In this document: piece by piece, positions 11,401 through 23,384 of the stretch | How the letters are laid out: each line of letters begins with the position of its first letter | How positions within the stretch are numbered: the stretch's first letter is position 1 | From: Eutypa lata | Lineage: Eukaryota > Ascomycota > Sordariomycetes > Xylariales > Diatrypaceae | Direction of reading: 5' to 3' | DNA: 64,000 bases | NCBI GenBank assembly: GCA_022661535.1 | Contig: JAKULF010000010.1 | Span: 372,001-436,000, forward strand | Made by a program: the position numbers and the translations under genes | Notes under the pieces: generated by a model | Seen by the model: only the letters and a program-made list of their open reading frames with translations | What the model was told of the DNA's origin: nothing | Database searches by the model: none

Positions 11401-12167
11401 TCGAAAATGGTGTCAGGGAACGGCATCTCTTGCCATTTTCGGAGGTCTTTGCGTGGCTGCTTCCGACGTGATGGTCGAGATATCTTTGGAATCGGGTCTG
11501 TTGGTGATATGTCTGGGTCTGTCCGCAATTCTTCATTCGCTTTGGCTTCCTCGTCGCATTCAGAGCTACTAGATGAGTTGGCGGACGATTCTTCCGTTGA
11601 ATCACCCTTTGCAGAAAGTTCATCAAGGGAAGAAGAAGCTTCTGTCGATGACGTCTCGGTCGGTTGCTGGTCGTCGGCCGTGTTTCCCGAGACCTCTATG
11701 TCCACCGGGTCCGGAAAAGGGCTGTCACCTGTCTCGTCCTGGTGGATTTTCTCCTCATCCCTAGAGTTAGTCGTATTGGGGATTGAGCTTCCCTCGCTTT
11801 CGTTTGGAACTATTGGGACGTCAACGATAATGCCTGAATCGGTCAGGATCGTTTCCCCCTGGTCCTCTGCTATGCTATTACCATCGTCACTGTTTATCAG
11901 AGACTCAGGCAAAACTTCGACTGCGCCAGGATCAGATGATTCCGTATTGTGAGAGTCACCTGCCTCTGGGGGCGGTGGTCCCTCGCTTGAAGACGCTGTA
12001 GGGTCGATTATTTCCACATGGGACTGGGACGGAAGATCAGATGAGGCATCAACAGGAACGGCATTGGTTTGCGCAGTCGGTCTTGTGTTCTCATCACTGC
12101 CACCATCAATATTTCCGCCAGATGCTGGCAACAACTTCTCCCTGTCGTCTTCGTTACCCATTGTCAT
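8463..12167 (-). CDS. Triple AAA+ ATPase, CbxX/SpoVK-like, with long acidic N-terminus
   Basis: Exons 12167–11114, 11033–10915, 10851–9287 and 9186–8463; about 1,153 aa. The start is the first in-frame ATG. Residues 1 to about 240 are low-complexity, acidic and Ser/Thr-rich, followed by a basic patch (SRPSRRKQPRKDLRKW). Three AAA+ modules follow. Module 1 has a degenerate P-loop, GHRGVGKK (about 346–353), lacking the usual Thr/Ser after Lys, with VVFFSEADN as Walker B. Module 2 has GPPGVGKTT (about 625) and NVLIIDDAH (about 683). Module 3 has GPPGTGKTS (about 907) and KVLFIDEAYRLNP (about 962). The arrangement is that of fungal CbxX/SpoVK-like ATPases, probably protein-remodelling machines of unknown substrate. 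The intron 10914–10852 is 63 bp and in frame, so retaining it would add 21 residues; splicing joins SQDDS to VVFFSEADN and fits the fold better. Confidence 0.85.
11061..11088. repeat. (GA)n microsatellite inside an intron
   Basis: An AG-dinucleotide run with one interruption (agagagatag then agag...). It lies in the first intron of the AAA+ gene, directly next to the exon that carries the first P-loop. Confidence 0.9.
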
Positions 12168-14101
12168 AGTGAGGTTTCCCGACAATCCAGAGGTAACCAC
12201 CTGAATATAAGTGGGTCGATCTATTTTCTAAATAAACGTCAGGCCAATTTACGGATGACGGTGAAGTTGATCCTGAGGGGGAAATTTTGCATTTATAGGT
12301 CCTTGATAGAGGAACAATACAGTTTTTCAGTGTCGCTTGGCTTCACATGTCAAATGATATATCATACCGCAAGGCAGACAGACTATAGCTTGGGGGTACC
12401 TTACCCATCAATGTAAATGGTTTCGTGCCCGCTCAATTTGAGCCAATCCACTCTTGATTTGCATTCCAGCCTAACATGCAACTCTGCCTTAGAGGACTTC
12501 CAACCGCAGCATAATTCTATTTTAGATCAAGAGGCAGCCACTATCTCCAGAGCCTGCATATCTACCCTCCTATCATATCCTGCTATCTTCATAATGTGGC
12601 AGTGTCTGATGCAGTTAGACGGGAGAACGCCCAAGGCTGACGCCAGTTAAGCCCCGAAATATTCTGCAGTTGGAGATATAGTCTGCCTGTGCTAATGCAA
12701 GCTAAATATTTCTACCTTAAGATAGGTCGATGAGGCTAGGCAGCCTGCCAACGAAGTGACAGTCAGTATACCATCCTGCAAAATTGGCAATCCGGTACAC
12801 AAAATAGATGTTCCATATAAAGTAGTTCTAAATGTTCGTTTTCTCTGGTGAGTTGAAGGTTAAAGTTCAGGCAGCAACGCATCCCTTCCATCTACAGCTA
12901 GTCAATTATACCCCTGGCAGCCTACTATAGGTATGTTTTAGGTAATCTGCATATTCAATGCTGTTACGATCATAACATAACCCTTCAAGTTAAACTCCTG
13001 TAATGTGAAGGACTCAAAGTAGCATGGAGACTAACAAACAAGTCTCTGATTATAATACTGCGTGGGGATAGCATTGCCTAGATGTACATGTGCATTCCCA
13101 CCCACAATCAGTTCAATCTCTCAAACTGCATTTGCGATGTTTATACCTTTAACTGTAAGGACCTCTAGAGACACGCTTTGTCACCTTTATCTTTCATAGG
13201 GGTCTAGAAAGCTTTATTAGTTGTTAGAAATGTGTACCTAGCAATCATCGGCTCCATGTTATGTTATTAGTATCACCGTGATTAGATTATAGGAAACTGA
13301 GTATCCCTTAGATTGTCTTATCCAAAGTTGTGAAAGATACTGTGATGCTAGGGTAAACTTGGATTAACAAACATATCTAATGTATACTTATGTTGTTTGA
13401 GAGGTTGAGAAAGAACCCACCTTTAGATAAGCTCTAAAATGGATCAGTGGGAAGGCACTCAGACCAGGTCGAGGCTAGACTGTCTAGCGCCGGCCTCAAC
13501 GCCGTGCCCAACGCCGGATTCTGCGCTAAATCCAACGTCACCCCGGGAAAGTCCGCACATCTCAGGAAGCCGATATTGACAAGGCATCCGGGTTTACCCC
13601 CGAGGGGCTATGGAGCCGCCTCGAAGCAGCAAATAGAGTTGTTTCCCTCAGTATACTCATGTCCACACATATTACTGCACTTCCCTATTGTTACTAATAT
13701 GGGCACACTTAAAAAAGAGACGGGCGAGGTCATCGCAATGCATGCTCCGCTTATAGGGCTGGTACATCCAACTCACAGACTAGCATTGTACGTATGTACG
13801 CTCCTCGTCCCATGAAGGGAAAGAACTGGATTCTCTCTGGTTCTTTCCAAGTGAAAGCATTTCTTCGTTTCTTCCCACACACTTCCTAGCTCAAGAAATA
13901 TCTTCTCGCAGAGCTCTTTGCCTTCCTGACATCCCCATAAGACTGCGATCTCTTCATTTGCAAGCTGAGCTTTTTTTATTATTCTTCTGTTTGCTATTCC
14001 TCAGGGTCTAAACCTTCCTAGCTACGATATTTTAGGCCTAACAAGTCGAATATGCAACACTAATTCTTGAGAAACCAAACTTCCTACCGTCCAGGTCGAA
14101 G
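12168..14101. other. Gene-free interval upstream of the AAA+ and F-box/ankyrin genes
   Basis: 1.9 kb between two divergent genes. No family-like reading frame was found. A frame of 122 codons at 13447–13815 has no recognisable features and a competing open frame over the same bases. The last 250 bp before 14102 are pyrimidine-rich, as in many fungal promoters. Confidence 0.5.
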
Positions 14102-15282
14102 ATGCACGACCCAATTTCGATATTCATGATTCCGAGAGCTGGTAGCAACGGACAGGCTTCCACTCTCCCCAACGAGGTTACTGCCATTTGTACACGTCGG
14201 CAGCTTTGGTCCCCAGGTCAATCACAGTTCCTCTCGTCATTTCCTAATGAGCTCCTTAGCCGAATCGTTCATCTGATCGATGATCCTAAGGATCTTCTCA
14301 GCTTTGGTCTCACGTGCAAGGCTTTCTGGGCGCATATTAGCCAGACATTGTTGTTCGAGACCGACGCCCGATTCCACAGGCAAGAGAACCAAAAGGATGG
14401 CTCTGATTTCCACACGACCAAGTACCGAATCCCGAGCATCTTGGTAAGTTCTTAGAGATTATGTCCACAAGCCATGCAATTCATTAAGTTTCTCCCACTC
14501 GTCTCCGAAGCGTTTACCTCACAAACACCACGGTTCAGTACCAAAGAGAAGGAACTCTGCTAACTCCAACGATAAAGTGGGTAATGTCTCTCAACCCGGA
14601 TCTAGATATCGTCAAGAATGTCATCGACGTTTATGCCAAAATCGACCCATTCGCCCTCAAGTTCGGCTGGGCTAGCGACGAAGCCAAGCCCGGCAAGAAA
14701 CTGACGCCACTCGCGATCGCAATCTGCAAGGGTAGACTGGAGGTCGTGCGGCACATCATCTCGAAGGGGTTAGATGTCGATGTGAAGATGGCGGACCCCT
14801 TTGAGAAGTCCTCGTCTGATATTCGCTATCCGCCGTTCGCTATCGCTTGCAGAGCGAAACACCAGGCTATTGCCGTCTATCTGCTCGATGGACAGACCGT
14901 CGGTTCTCCTCACCTTTCCCATGCGATTCGATGGAATTGCGATCTCGTTGTGCGGGAAATACTCAAGCGAGGCGCATTCTTAGGCGATGACCGCATGGAT
15001 CTCATCGAGAACGCCATCCTTCCTGACGAGGACGACCACCCGGATATTCTCCATATCGATGAATGGATCCAGGGCGATATTGGAAAGGCTATGCTTGCAT
15101 TGATTGACTGCACTGAAGATGAGGTTATCGAACACGATTGGATCATGGGGGCCGTCATCGATCATATGAAAGGGGCTGGAGACCCGGATCTCGTAGATGT
15201 TTTTGTAGACTGGTGCGGGAAGGGACGTCCAGGCATCGAGATCTTGAAAGAGATGGTGATACTGACGGCTGACTACCAGTAA
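14102..15282 (+). CDS. F-box protein with ankyrin-like repeats
   Basis: Two exons, 14102–14443 and 14539–15282, 361 aa. The N-terminal F-box is clear (FPNELLSRIVHLIDDPKD, then LLSFGLTCKAFW), so the protein is a likely substrate adaptor for an SCF ubiquitin ligase. After the intron a linker (REGTLLTPTIKWVMSLNPDL) leads into ankyrin-type helices: TPLAIAICKGRLEVVRHIIS, then PPFAIACRAKHQAIAVYLLD and HAIRWNCDLVVREILKRGA. The acceptor at 14537–14538 (TTCAG) was chosen because it keeps the linker in frame. F-box/ankyrin genes are expanded and fast-evolving in filamentous ascomycetes; the substrate is unknown. The C-terminus (DWCGKGRPGIEILKEMV) shows no further domain. Confidence 0.82.
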
Positions 15283-16061
15283 TATTCCTAAGTCGTCGTG
15301 TCACCGCGCTGCCACATGACTTTAGACAGTCAGCTGCGTCTGGGGTGTAATCTGGGTATGGATGCAATAGAGTCTAGCATCTTCTAGCTAAAAAGAACGG
15401 AGGGTGTGTTTCGGCGGATAATATGCGCTAGCATATTTCTTTACAATACTGAGAGGCGTTATAGGAAACTCCTCTGTATATTATAGAGTAATCAACCGTC
15501 TTTCTTCTCTTTTAGTTATCTTATAAAAGGCGGTATTGACCTTCTGCATGCATTCTCTTGGAGTATTCTAAGTAAATCTGTCTTGACCCTAACTGAAAGA
15601 GATCACTTCTCCTGGAGATTGGAAATATTCCTTGTTCCCTTCTTTCTCCCAATCCGACGTCCATTCTTATCAAGAAGCTATCTCTAGATAGGCTTAGTCG
15701 TTGATGTTGGTCGTATGCCGTGTTACGGGCACAGATTGCGTGATAAGCTACCCCATATTTATACCCTGGTGTTTCCAGCATCTGCCTGCAGTGTATCTCA
15801 AGATAAACTCCGATTCGATCTATTCACTGCAACCTTTCCCCTTTTAGGGGGTATCCCCTTGCAATGGGATCTCCGATAATGATATGCTCCCCGACGGTTC
15901 TTGCGTGATGCTATTGGCCCCCCCAATTACCACTGATAAGAAATAACGACAAGACAGATCAATTGATATGGCTTCATTGTACCCCAAACATCTCTCAGAA
16001 GCTCCTAGTAGCGACAATTCTATTAACTCTAGCAATAGTTCTCACGTTGAGGTTATCCAAA
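15283..16061. other. Intergenic, promoter of the pantothenate-type permease
   Basis: 779 bp. No separate gene is supported; a minus-strand frame at 15521–15781 has no family features. The last 94 bp include the start of an overlapping upstream reading frame, listed separately. Confidence 0.5.
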
Positions 16062-16114
16062 ATGGCGGAAACGAAGCCATCACGGTCCTTCCGGTCCTTC
16101 ATCTGGGATACTGA
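15968..16114 (+). promoter_or_regulatory. Upstream ORF overlapping the permease start codon
   Basis: An ATG at 15968 opens a 48-codon frame that ends with TGA at 16112–16114, beyond the permease ATG at 16062 and in a different frame. Its Ser/Asn-rich product (start MASLYPKHLSEAPSSDNS) looks like a normal permease N-terminal tail. It could therefore be a regulatory overlapping uORF, or the old N-terminus separated by a frameshift. Confidence 0.4.
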
Positions 16115-18044
16115 CACTCACCTCAAGAGCCCCGAGGAGCGCAAGCTTCTGCGCAAGTTGGATTGGTCCATCTTGACGATCGGTTGCCTCGGTTTCTTCA
16201 TGAAATATCTGGATCAAGGGAATCTCACAAATGCCTACGTATCAGGTATGCAGGAAGATCTGGCGATGTACGGAAACGAGTACACCTACGCGCAGACGGC
16301 CTATACCTGTGCCTATGCCGTTATGCAGATCCCCAGCACCCTTATCGTCCAGAAGATTCGTCCGAGTGTATGGTTGGCCGCCATGGAGGTAAGTGTTTGG
16401 TTGATTTACTAGTAAACTAGAATACCTAGGGGCTGACTCTCTTTATAGGTAGCGTGGGGTAAGTAAATAAATTCCTTGCCGTGTATTCACATTTGGGGTT
16501 CCTTCCTCGCGACGGGTTTGTCGCACCACTTGCCTCCTCTGCTACGAGTCTCGAAGATGAATCCCATATTATTTAAAATACAGGGTCTGTTAGCTAATCG
16601 ATCTGTATTATCCGATAGGCGTATTCACCTTCGCACAAGCTGGCCTGCATACTCACGGGGAGCTTTACGCCTTCCGATTCCTAGTGGGGTTCTTTGAATC
16701 GTCGTTCTTTCCCGTCTTGCTGTACGTGCTAGGGAGTTGGTACACCAAAACCGAACTCGCAAAGAGGGTTGCCATATTCCACATGACCGCACCCCTTGGC
16801 TCCGCATTTAGTGGCTATCTCCAAGCGGCAGTCTACCAGAACCTCAATGGAGCACATGGACTGGCCGGCTGGCGATGGCTGTACATCGTATGCGGTGTAA
16901 GTTGAGGCCAACCCTTCTAGGAGCTCCCGCATTCTAACAGAGGCTCAGTGCATGACCGTTCCTATTGGCCTTGCCACTTTCTTCATCCTGCCCGATACGC
17001 CTTATACAACACGCTCCAGGTTTCTAACCCCTGCAGAGTGCCAAATGGCTATCGACCGAGTAACGAAGGCAGGTAAAGCAGCCCCGGCAGGCGTTACCCT
17101 TCAGACATTCAAGAGAGTACTCACCAAGTGGAGGTGGTATGCCTTTGTCCTTGGATATGTCGTAGGTTCCTCCCCTTCTCACCCACCCATGAAAAGAAAA
17201 GGGGCTGACGGCTAGGTGAAGCTATACGGCGAATCGTGCCAAGCTAGCGGCTATTTCAGCATCTGGCTCAAGTCGGAGAACTTCTCCGTCGTTGATCGAA
17301 ACGTTATCCCAACGGGCTCGAAACTGATCAGCGCCGCGTGCGTGATCATGTGGGGATTTCTATCTGACTTCACAGGAAGCAGGTTTGCTTTTGTTGTTGG
17401 CCCCTTGGTAGGTGGCCTCATAATTATCACTCTGCTTAGAGGTCTATGAACTAACGGCGCCGCAGATTCTGGGCCTACTGCCAAATGGAATTCTGGCTTT
17501 TTGGCCAGCAAGCATTCCCTTGAAGGAATTCGCCTTTCTTACCAGTAGCATACATCTGATGACCGCCGTGTTGTAAGCACATTGCCCCTTGATTACTATT
17601 AAGAAGGTAATGTTGAACTAACCACCATTGGTAGTTACACCTGGGCCAACGAGATATGTGCTGGAGATAATGAGGAACGCGCTTTGGTGATTAGTAGCAT
17701 GAATGGCATGCAGTATGCCGTTGATGCTTGGCTCCCCATTGTGATATTCCCGCAAACGATGGCGCCAACGTTCAGTAAGTAGCTTATAATGAGTGGGTTG
17801 CTCGGAAGTCAATATTAATTACTACCAAATAGGACGAGGTTTTCCGGCAACATGGGGCTTCGTCATCGCTGCGATATTTGCCGTCATTCTCATTAGGCTT
17901 CTAGTGTTCAGGGAGCAAAGATCTAATGCTAGGGGTGCTTCAACCGAAGTTATGGCCGTTGAATATGCTGAAGAAGGCGGTAGTAATGATAGATATACGG
18001 TTAAAGACAGCAAAGCCGGGAACAGCGATACACTAGCACCCTAG
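16062..18044 (+). CDS. MFS permease, pantothenate transporter-like (Fen2/Liz1 group of the ACS family)
   Basis: Twelve-helix proton symporter expected in the plasma membrane. Eight exons: 16062–16388, 16449–16458, 16619–16896, 16949–17161, 17216–17407, 17466–17572, 17635–17774, 17833–18044; 492 aa. The 10-nt second exon is required to read AAMEVAWGVFTFAQAG. Family blocks: ERKLLRKLDWSILTIGCLGF, KYLDQGNLTNAYVSGM, TYAQTAYTCAYAVMQIPS, GWYRRWLYIVCG-type segment (here LAGWRWLYIVCG) and FYTWANEICAGDNEERALV. The start is the first ATG in this frame; an open extension further upstream lacks ATG. Fen2/Liz1-type proteins carry pantothenate, but related members carry other acids, so the substrate is only probable. 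An overlapping uORF may limit its translation. Confidence 0.9.
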
Positions 18045-18373
18045 TCCACCTCAAAATATTTGGAGACATAGCCACCTAGCACATTAATACACGTGATAGG
18101 TCATTTACTTAAATGTAACGATTTGGTGTGATGCGCGTCTATGAATCTCTATGATCTGTATAGATTTATATCACTTTATAGCTAATCGTATGAGTATAAG
18201 GCATTTAGTAGGAAGTGATGATTGTCTAGCTAGATACGAGCTTTGCAACTAGGTTCAATGGATCTATATAGTAAATACAGGGGAGATCGCCGGATATAGC
18301 TTATCCCGCTCCGCGGGGTCACCTACCTAATCCCTCTATGTACTATAATAGGGGCTCACTGTTGCGAGTATAT

Positions 18374-18406
18374 ACACCGTTATAGCCACTACTGCTATAA
18401 CGGTGT
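18374..18406. repeat. Perfect 13-bp inverted repeat with 7-bp loop
   Basis: ACACCGTTATAGC at 18374–18386 is the exact reverse complement of 18394–18406, separated by CACTACT. It lies about 330 bp after the permease stop and about 230 bp before AT block 1. It could be a hairpin, a transposon-end remnant or a factor-binding palindrome; nothing decides among these. Confidence 0.75.
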
Positions 18407-20118
18407 CGTTTTTAGCGTGATACTCACCGACTCCGACATTTGGGCATGGAGAAAGGAAGGAATCTACCACACGATACTACGGCGGGGTAGGAACGCCACC
18501 GGTCCTCCCCCAGGCCCCTGGCAATGCCACTGAGTAGCACGAGTAGTTCTTTGGATGCGCCACACCGTACCGTTAAGAAGCGTCGAGCGATTATTTAGTA
18601 CATACATAAGTACATTAATAAATATAGCAGTTATATTATTAAACTGGTTGTCCCTGCTTACAATTTTGGTTTAAGATATTATTTTTACTTTTCACGCTTT
18701 AACTTTATTAAAATATTACAGCTAACTTTGCTTATAACGATTATAATATTTAAAAAGATTTTTATATAACGAAATTAATTTTAAAACGAATTAATTATTA
18801 TTTATATAAATAAAAAATTCTTTTATTTTATTAAAAGTTAACTTTTAAACGTATATTATTTAATAAATATATATATTTAAAAAATTAATAAATATATATA
18901 TTAAGTTTTTTTTAATTATAACTTTTTTATATAAAAAACTTAAATTAAATTAAACATTTAAATATTTAATATAATTAAAATTCGTTATATATAATTTTTA
19001 ATTATAATAAATTAAATTATAATATATTTAAAAATATAATTTTAATTTTTATATTAAAATATTTACGATAACATTAATTACGAAATTTTAAATTATTTTT
19101 TTTTATAAATTACTTTTTTTATTAAAATATTATATATTTATTTATAAAAATTATAATTAATAATAAATTAATTAAAATCGTTTTTATTTTATTATAATTT
19201 TTTTTAATTTATAATCGTAATATATACGTTAATCTTTCGAATTTTTATTAATTAATTTTTAATAAATTAATTATTTTAATTTTAAAAAAGTTAAGCGTTA
19301 TTAAAATTAAATAATTTTATAAAATAAAATTTAAAAAAATTTAAAAGTTATTTTATAATATATTATAAATTATATTTATTATATTATTATTTATTAAAGT
19401 TATATATAATATAATAATAATTAATTATAATAAAAAAAACTTATAAAAAACTATTAATAACGTTTTAAATAATATTAAATAACGTTAAGTTATTTTACGT
19501 TATAATATATTATATTTTATATTTAAAAAACGTATATTAAATAATTTTAACGTTATTAATTAAAATAAAAGTTAATAAAAGTTATTTAAAATTAATAAAA
19601 AAAAGTCGTTTAATAAATTTTAAATTAAAAACTTTTTAATTATACTTTTAATTATAAGTAAATTTATTTTATAATTATAAAACTTTTATAATTAAAAGAA
19701 AATAATAAAAAGTTTAAAAAATATTAAATAATAAATTTTATTTATTATTATTTAATAATTAAAACGAAAATAAATTATTAATTAAATTTCTTTTAAAAAT
19801 ATAAATAATTTTTTTAATCGTTTTAAAAAAGAATTTTAAATTAAACTTAAAAATTAATAAAACGTTAATAAAAATAATATAATAAAAAATTAAAATATAA
19901 ATAACTTTATTATAAATAATTTAAAAATTAAAAATATTAATATTAAATTTAATTTTTAAAAAACTTAAATTACGTTTATTAAATAAATTTTAATATTAAA
20001 AAACATAATTATATTTTTAATTATATTTAAAATAATAATTATATAAATTTAATAATTTAAAAGAAAATTAATAAATTTAATTAATATTTTATAAATTTAA
20101 AAAATAAATAAATTAATA

Positions 20119-20300
20119 ATATTAATAATTAAAATAATAAAAAGTTAATAAAAATAATAAATTTTTAAAGCTTTTTTATATATATAATAAAGTTATAAAA
20201 TTATAATTTAATTTATTTCGTTTATTTAAATAAAATTTTTAATTTAAAAAACGAATATAAAAACTTAAACTTTTTAATAATATTTAATTTATATTTATAT
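20119..20300 (+). repeat. Direct repeat A, copy 1 (in AT block 1)
   Basis: Shares a long stretch with 21550–21743, including TTTAAAGCTTTT, a TATATATAATAAAGTTATAA core and TTTTTAATAATATTTAATTT near the end. Copy 1 has about 30 bp not present in copy 2 near 20238–20268. Several differences are C/T transitions. Edges are approximate. Confidence 0.6.
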
Positions 20301-20327
20301 TTAAAATAATAATTATAAAAAAACTTT

Positions 20328-20404
20328 AAAATAAAATATATTTAATTTAAATTTATAATTAAAAAAATAAAAATAAAATACATTTAATTTAAATTTATAA
20401 TTAA
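20328..20404 (+). repeat. Tandem duplication, 35-bp unit, period 42
   Basis: 20328–20362 and 20370–20404 are identical except for one T/C difference that turns TA into CA, the RIP-type context. A small local duplication inside AT block 1. Confidence 0.75.
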
Positions 20405-21549
20405 CGAAATAAAATTATAATTAAAATAATAACGAAAAAAAACGATTTAATTATAATTAAAAAAAATAAAATTAACGTTAATTATAATTAACGAAATATT
20501 TATCGATTTAATTTAATTAAAAAACGAAACTTAATTATTATAATAACATTAAAATAAAAATTAAAATTAAAATAATAAATTAAATAATTATAAAATTAAT
20601 TAAAGAAATTATTAATTATTAAAAATAAAATTAACGATAATAAAAAAAACGAAAACGAAATTAAAACGAAAATAATTATATATTTAAATTAAATTAACTT
20701 TATTTTTAAAATAATTAAATTAAATTAATTATAAAATAATAATAATTAAAAAATATAAAAAACTTTATTTTAAATTATTTTAAAAAATATTAAATTTTAA
20801 AACGATAATAATAATAAACTTATTAAAGTCGACGAAGTTAAAATTAAAAATATTATTATTAATAATATTAAAAATAATTCTTTAATTATTATTATAAATA
20901 TCGATAAAAAAACGAAAATATACGTAATTTTAAAAAAATTATACGAAAATTATAATATTAAATAAAAGTTAAATTTATAAGTATAATTATAATATATAAA
21001 ATAAAATAAAAAATAAATTAAATTAAATTACGTTATTAAATTTAAGCGTTTAATTCGATATATTATCGAAATTAAAATATTAATTAATATAAAATAATAA
21101 TTCGTAATATTTATTAATTTAATTAAAAATATTAATATTATAACTTAAATATTACGTATTAAAAAAACACTTTAATAAATATTAAATATAATAATAAATT
21201 AAATATATAATAACTTTATATTAAACTTTTAAAAAAAACGATAATAATAACGTTAATAATAATAATAACATTTATAAAACTTAAAATAACGAAAAACTTA
21301 ATTAAAATAAAAACGATTAATTACGTTATTTTAAATATAATAAATATAATTATTTAAAGAAATTCTTTAAAAAAAATAACAAAACGAAATTAAATTAATA
21401 ATTAATTTATATTAATATATAACTTTAAATAAAATAAATAAAATATATAAAAAAATAAAAAAATATATTTATTAATAAATTAAAGAATTAAAAAATATCG
21501 ATAAAAATAATAATAACTTTAAAATAATAATTATTTTATTATAAAAAAA

Positions 21550-21743
21550 TATTAATAATTAAAATAATAAAAAATAATAATAAAAATAAATATATTATTT
21601 TTTTTAAAAATAATAAAAAAATAATAAAAATAATAAATCTTTAAAGCTTTTATTATATATATAATAAAGTTATAAAATTATAACTTAATTTATTTTATTT
21701 ATTTAAATAAGCTTTTTAATAATATTTAATTTATATTTATATT
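21550..21743 (+). repeat. Direct repeat A, copy 2 (in AT block 1)
   Basis: Second copy of the repeat at 20119–20300, about 1.4 kb downstream in the same orientation. It has an extra A/T-only insertion of about 50 bp near its left side and lacks the internal segment of copy 1. Edges are approximate. Confidence 0.6.
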
Positions 21744-23190
21744 TTAATAAATAATAATATTATTATTAATTAAATAAATAAAATATTTTTATTTTAAACG
21801 TAATTTAAAAATTTAAACGATATAAAGCTTTTTATTATTAATAAATATAAACATTATTTATTTAATAAATTTATATAAATTTATTTTAATAATAATATAT
21901 ATATATTATATTTCTTTATATATATAAATTATATTTTTTAATCTTTAAATTTAATTTATATTTATATTATTAAAATCGTTTATCGTTATTATATAAAGAA
22001 TTTAATAAAGTAAAATAACTTAATATTTATTAATAAATTTAAATTTTTTCGTTATTATATTAAAATAAAATAAAATAATTTAATAAAAAACATATTAAAT
22101 TTAAATTTTATATAATAAGTTTATATTTTATAAATCGTTAAAAAGTTTTTAATAATTTATTTATATTAAAGATTAACGAAATTTAAAAAATAACAAAAAC
22201 ATTATAATATTAAAAAAATCTTATAACTTTAAAAATTAATTATTTAAAAAATATTACGAAATTATTTAAAAAACTTATTATAAATAAAATTATAAACGAA
22301 AAAAACGTTAAAATTACTTTAAAAAATAATAAAATTAAACGCTTAAAAATAAAGATTAAAGGTATAATATTTAAACGAAATTCTTTTTTAAAACTTTAAC
22401 GATAAATTAATTAATATAAAAAAAATATTAATTAATTATATTAATTATAAAAAGCGTTTTTAAAAATATATAATATTAATAAAAGAAATATAAAACTTAA
22501 AAAATAATAAACTTATAAATTATTAATTTATTAAAGCTTTAATTAAAAATTAAAAAAAATATAAAAAATTATTAAAATTATAAATAATAAAAACGAAAAT
22601 AATAATAAAGAAAAAAAACAAAAATATAAATTTTATAGTTTTTATTTTTATACGCGTAAATAAAGTTATTATTAAGTTTTTATAATATTAAAATTAATAT
22701 TAATTAAAAGATTTTTTAAAAGTTAATAAAACTTTTAATACGTTTTAATTTTATAATTTTTTTATTATAAATTATTATAATATAAACTTATAACGATTTA
22801 ATAAAAAAGGTAATTTATTAATAAAAGTAATTTAAAATTAAATAATTAACGTTAAACGTTTATATATTTTTATTATAATAATTAATTATTATATAAATTA
22901 AATTATTAATAAACGTATATAAATATATTAACGTTTTATATATATAATAAAATAAAATTATTTATTATATTAATTATTATAATTATAACTTTTTTATTAT
23001 AATATAAAATATAAAAGTAAAAAAAGCTCGTTTATAATAAAATATTTATAAGCTTTTTTAAAAATATTAAAAAACTTATAAATAATTTATAAATATTTTC
23101 TTTTTATTTATAAATATTTATAAATTAAAATATTTTTATAAATAATTTTTTTTAAAAAATATATATATATATTTATATAATATTATTAAT

Positions 23191-23384
23191 TTTTAAAATA
23201 TAATATTTTAATATTAATTTTATATATTTATAATTATTTTTTAATAATATAAATATATAAGTATTTAAATTTAAATAATTACGAAATAATTTATTTATAT
23301 ATAATTTATAACTTTAAGTATTTATTTTTCGTTTTTTATAATAATTATTATTTAAGTTATAATATTAATACTTTATTTATTAAT
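23191..23384 (+). repeat. Direct repeat B, copy 1 (194 bp)
   Basis: Matches 24149–24342 over 194 bp without gaps, with 6 differences by eye: five transitions and one transversion. CpG sites (ACGAAAT, TTTCGTTT) are kept in both copies. The spacing of 958 bp is shorter than a full LTR retrotransposon; the pair could be ends of a short or nested element. Confidence 0.85.

Noticed and set aside
13447..13815. 122-codon frame between the AAA+ and F-box/ankyrin genes
   Set aside because: No recognisable domain, a competing open frame over the same bases, and no splice context pointing to a gene.
15521..15781. Minus-strand frame of 86 codons
   Set aside because: No homologous features seen and it lies in the permease's upstream region.
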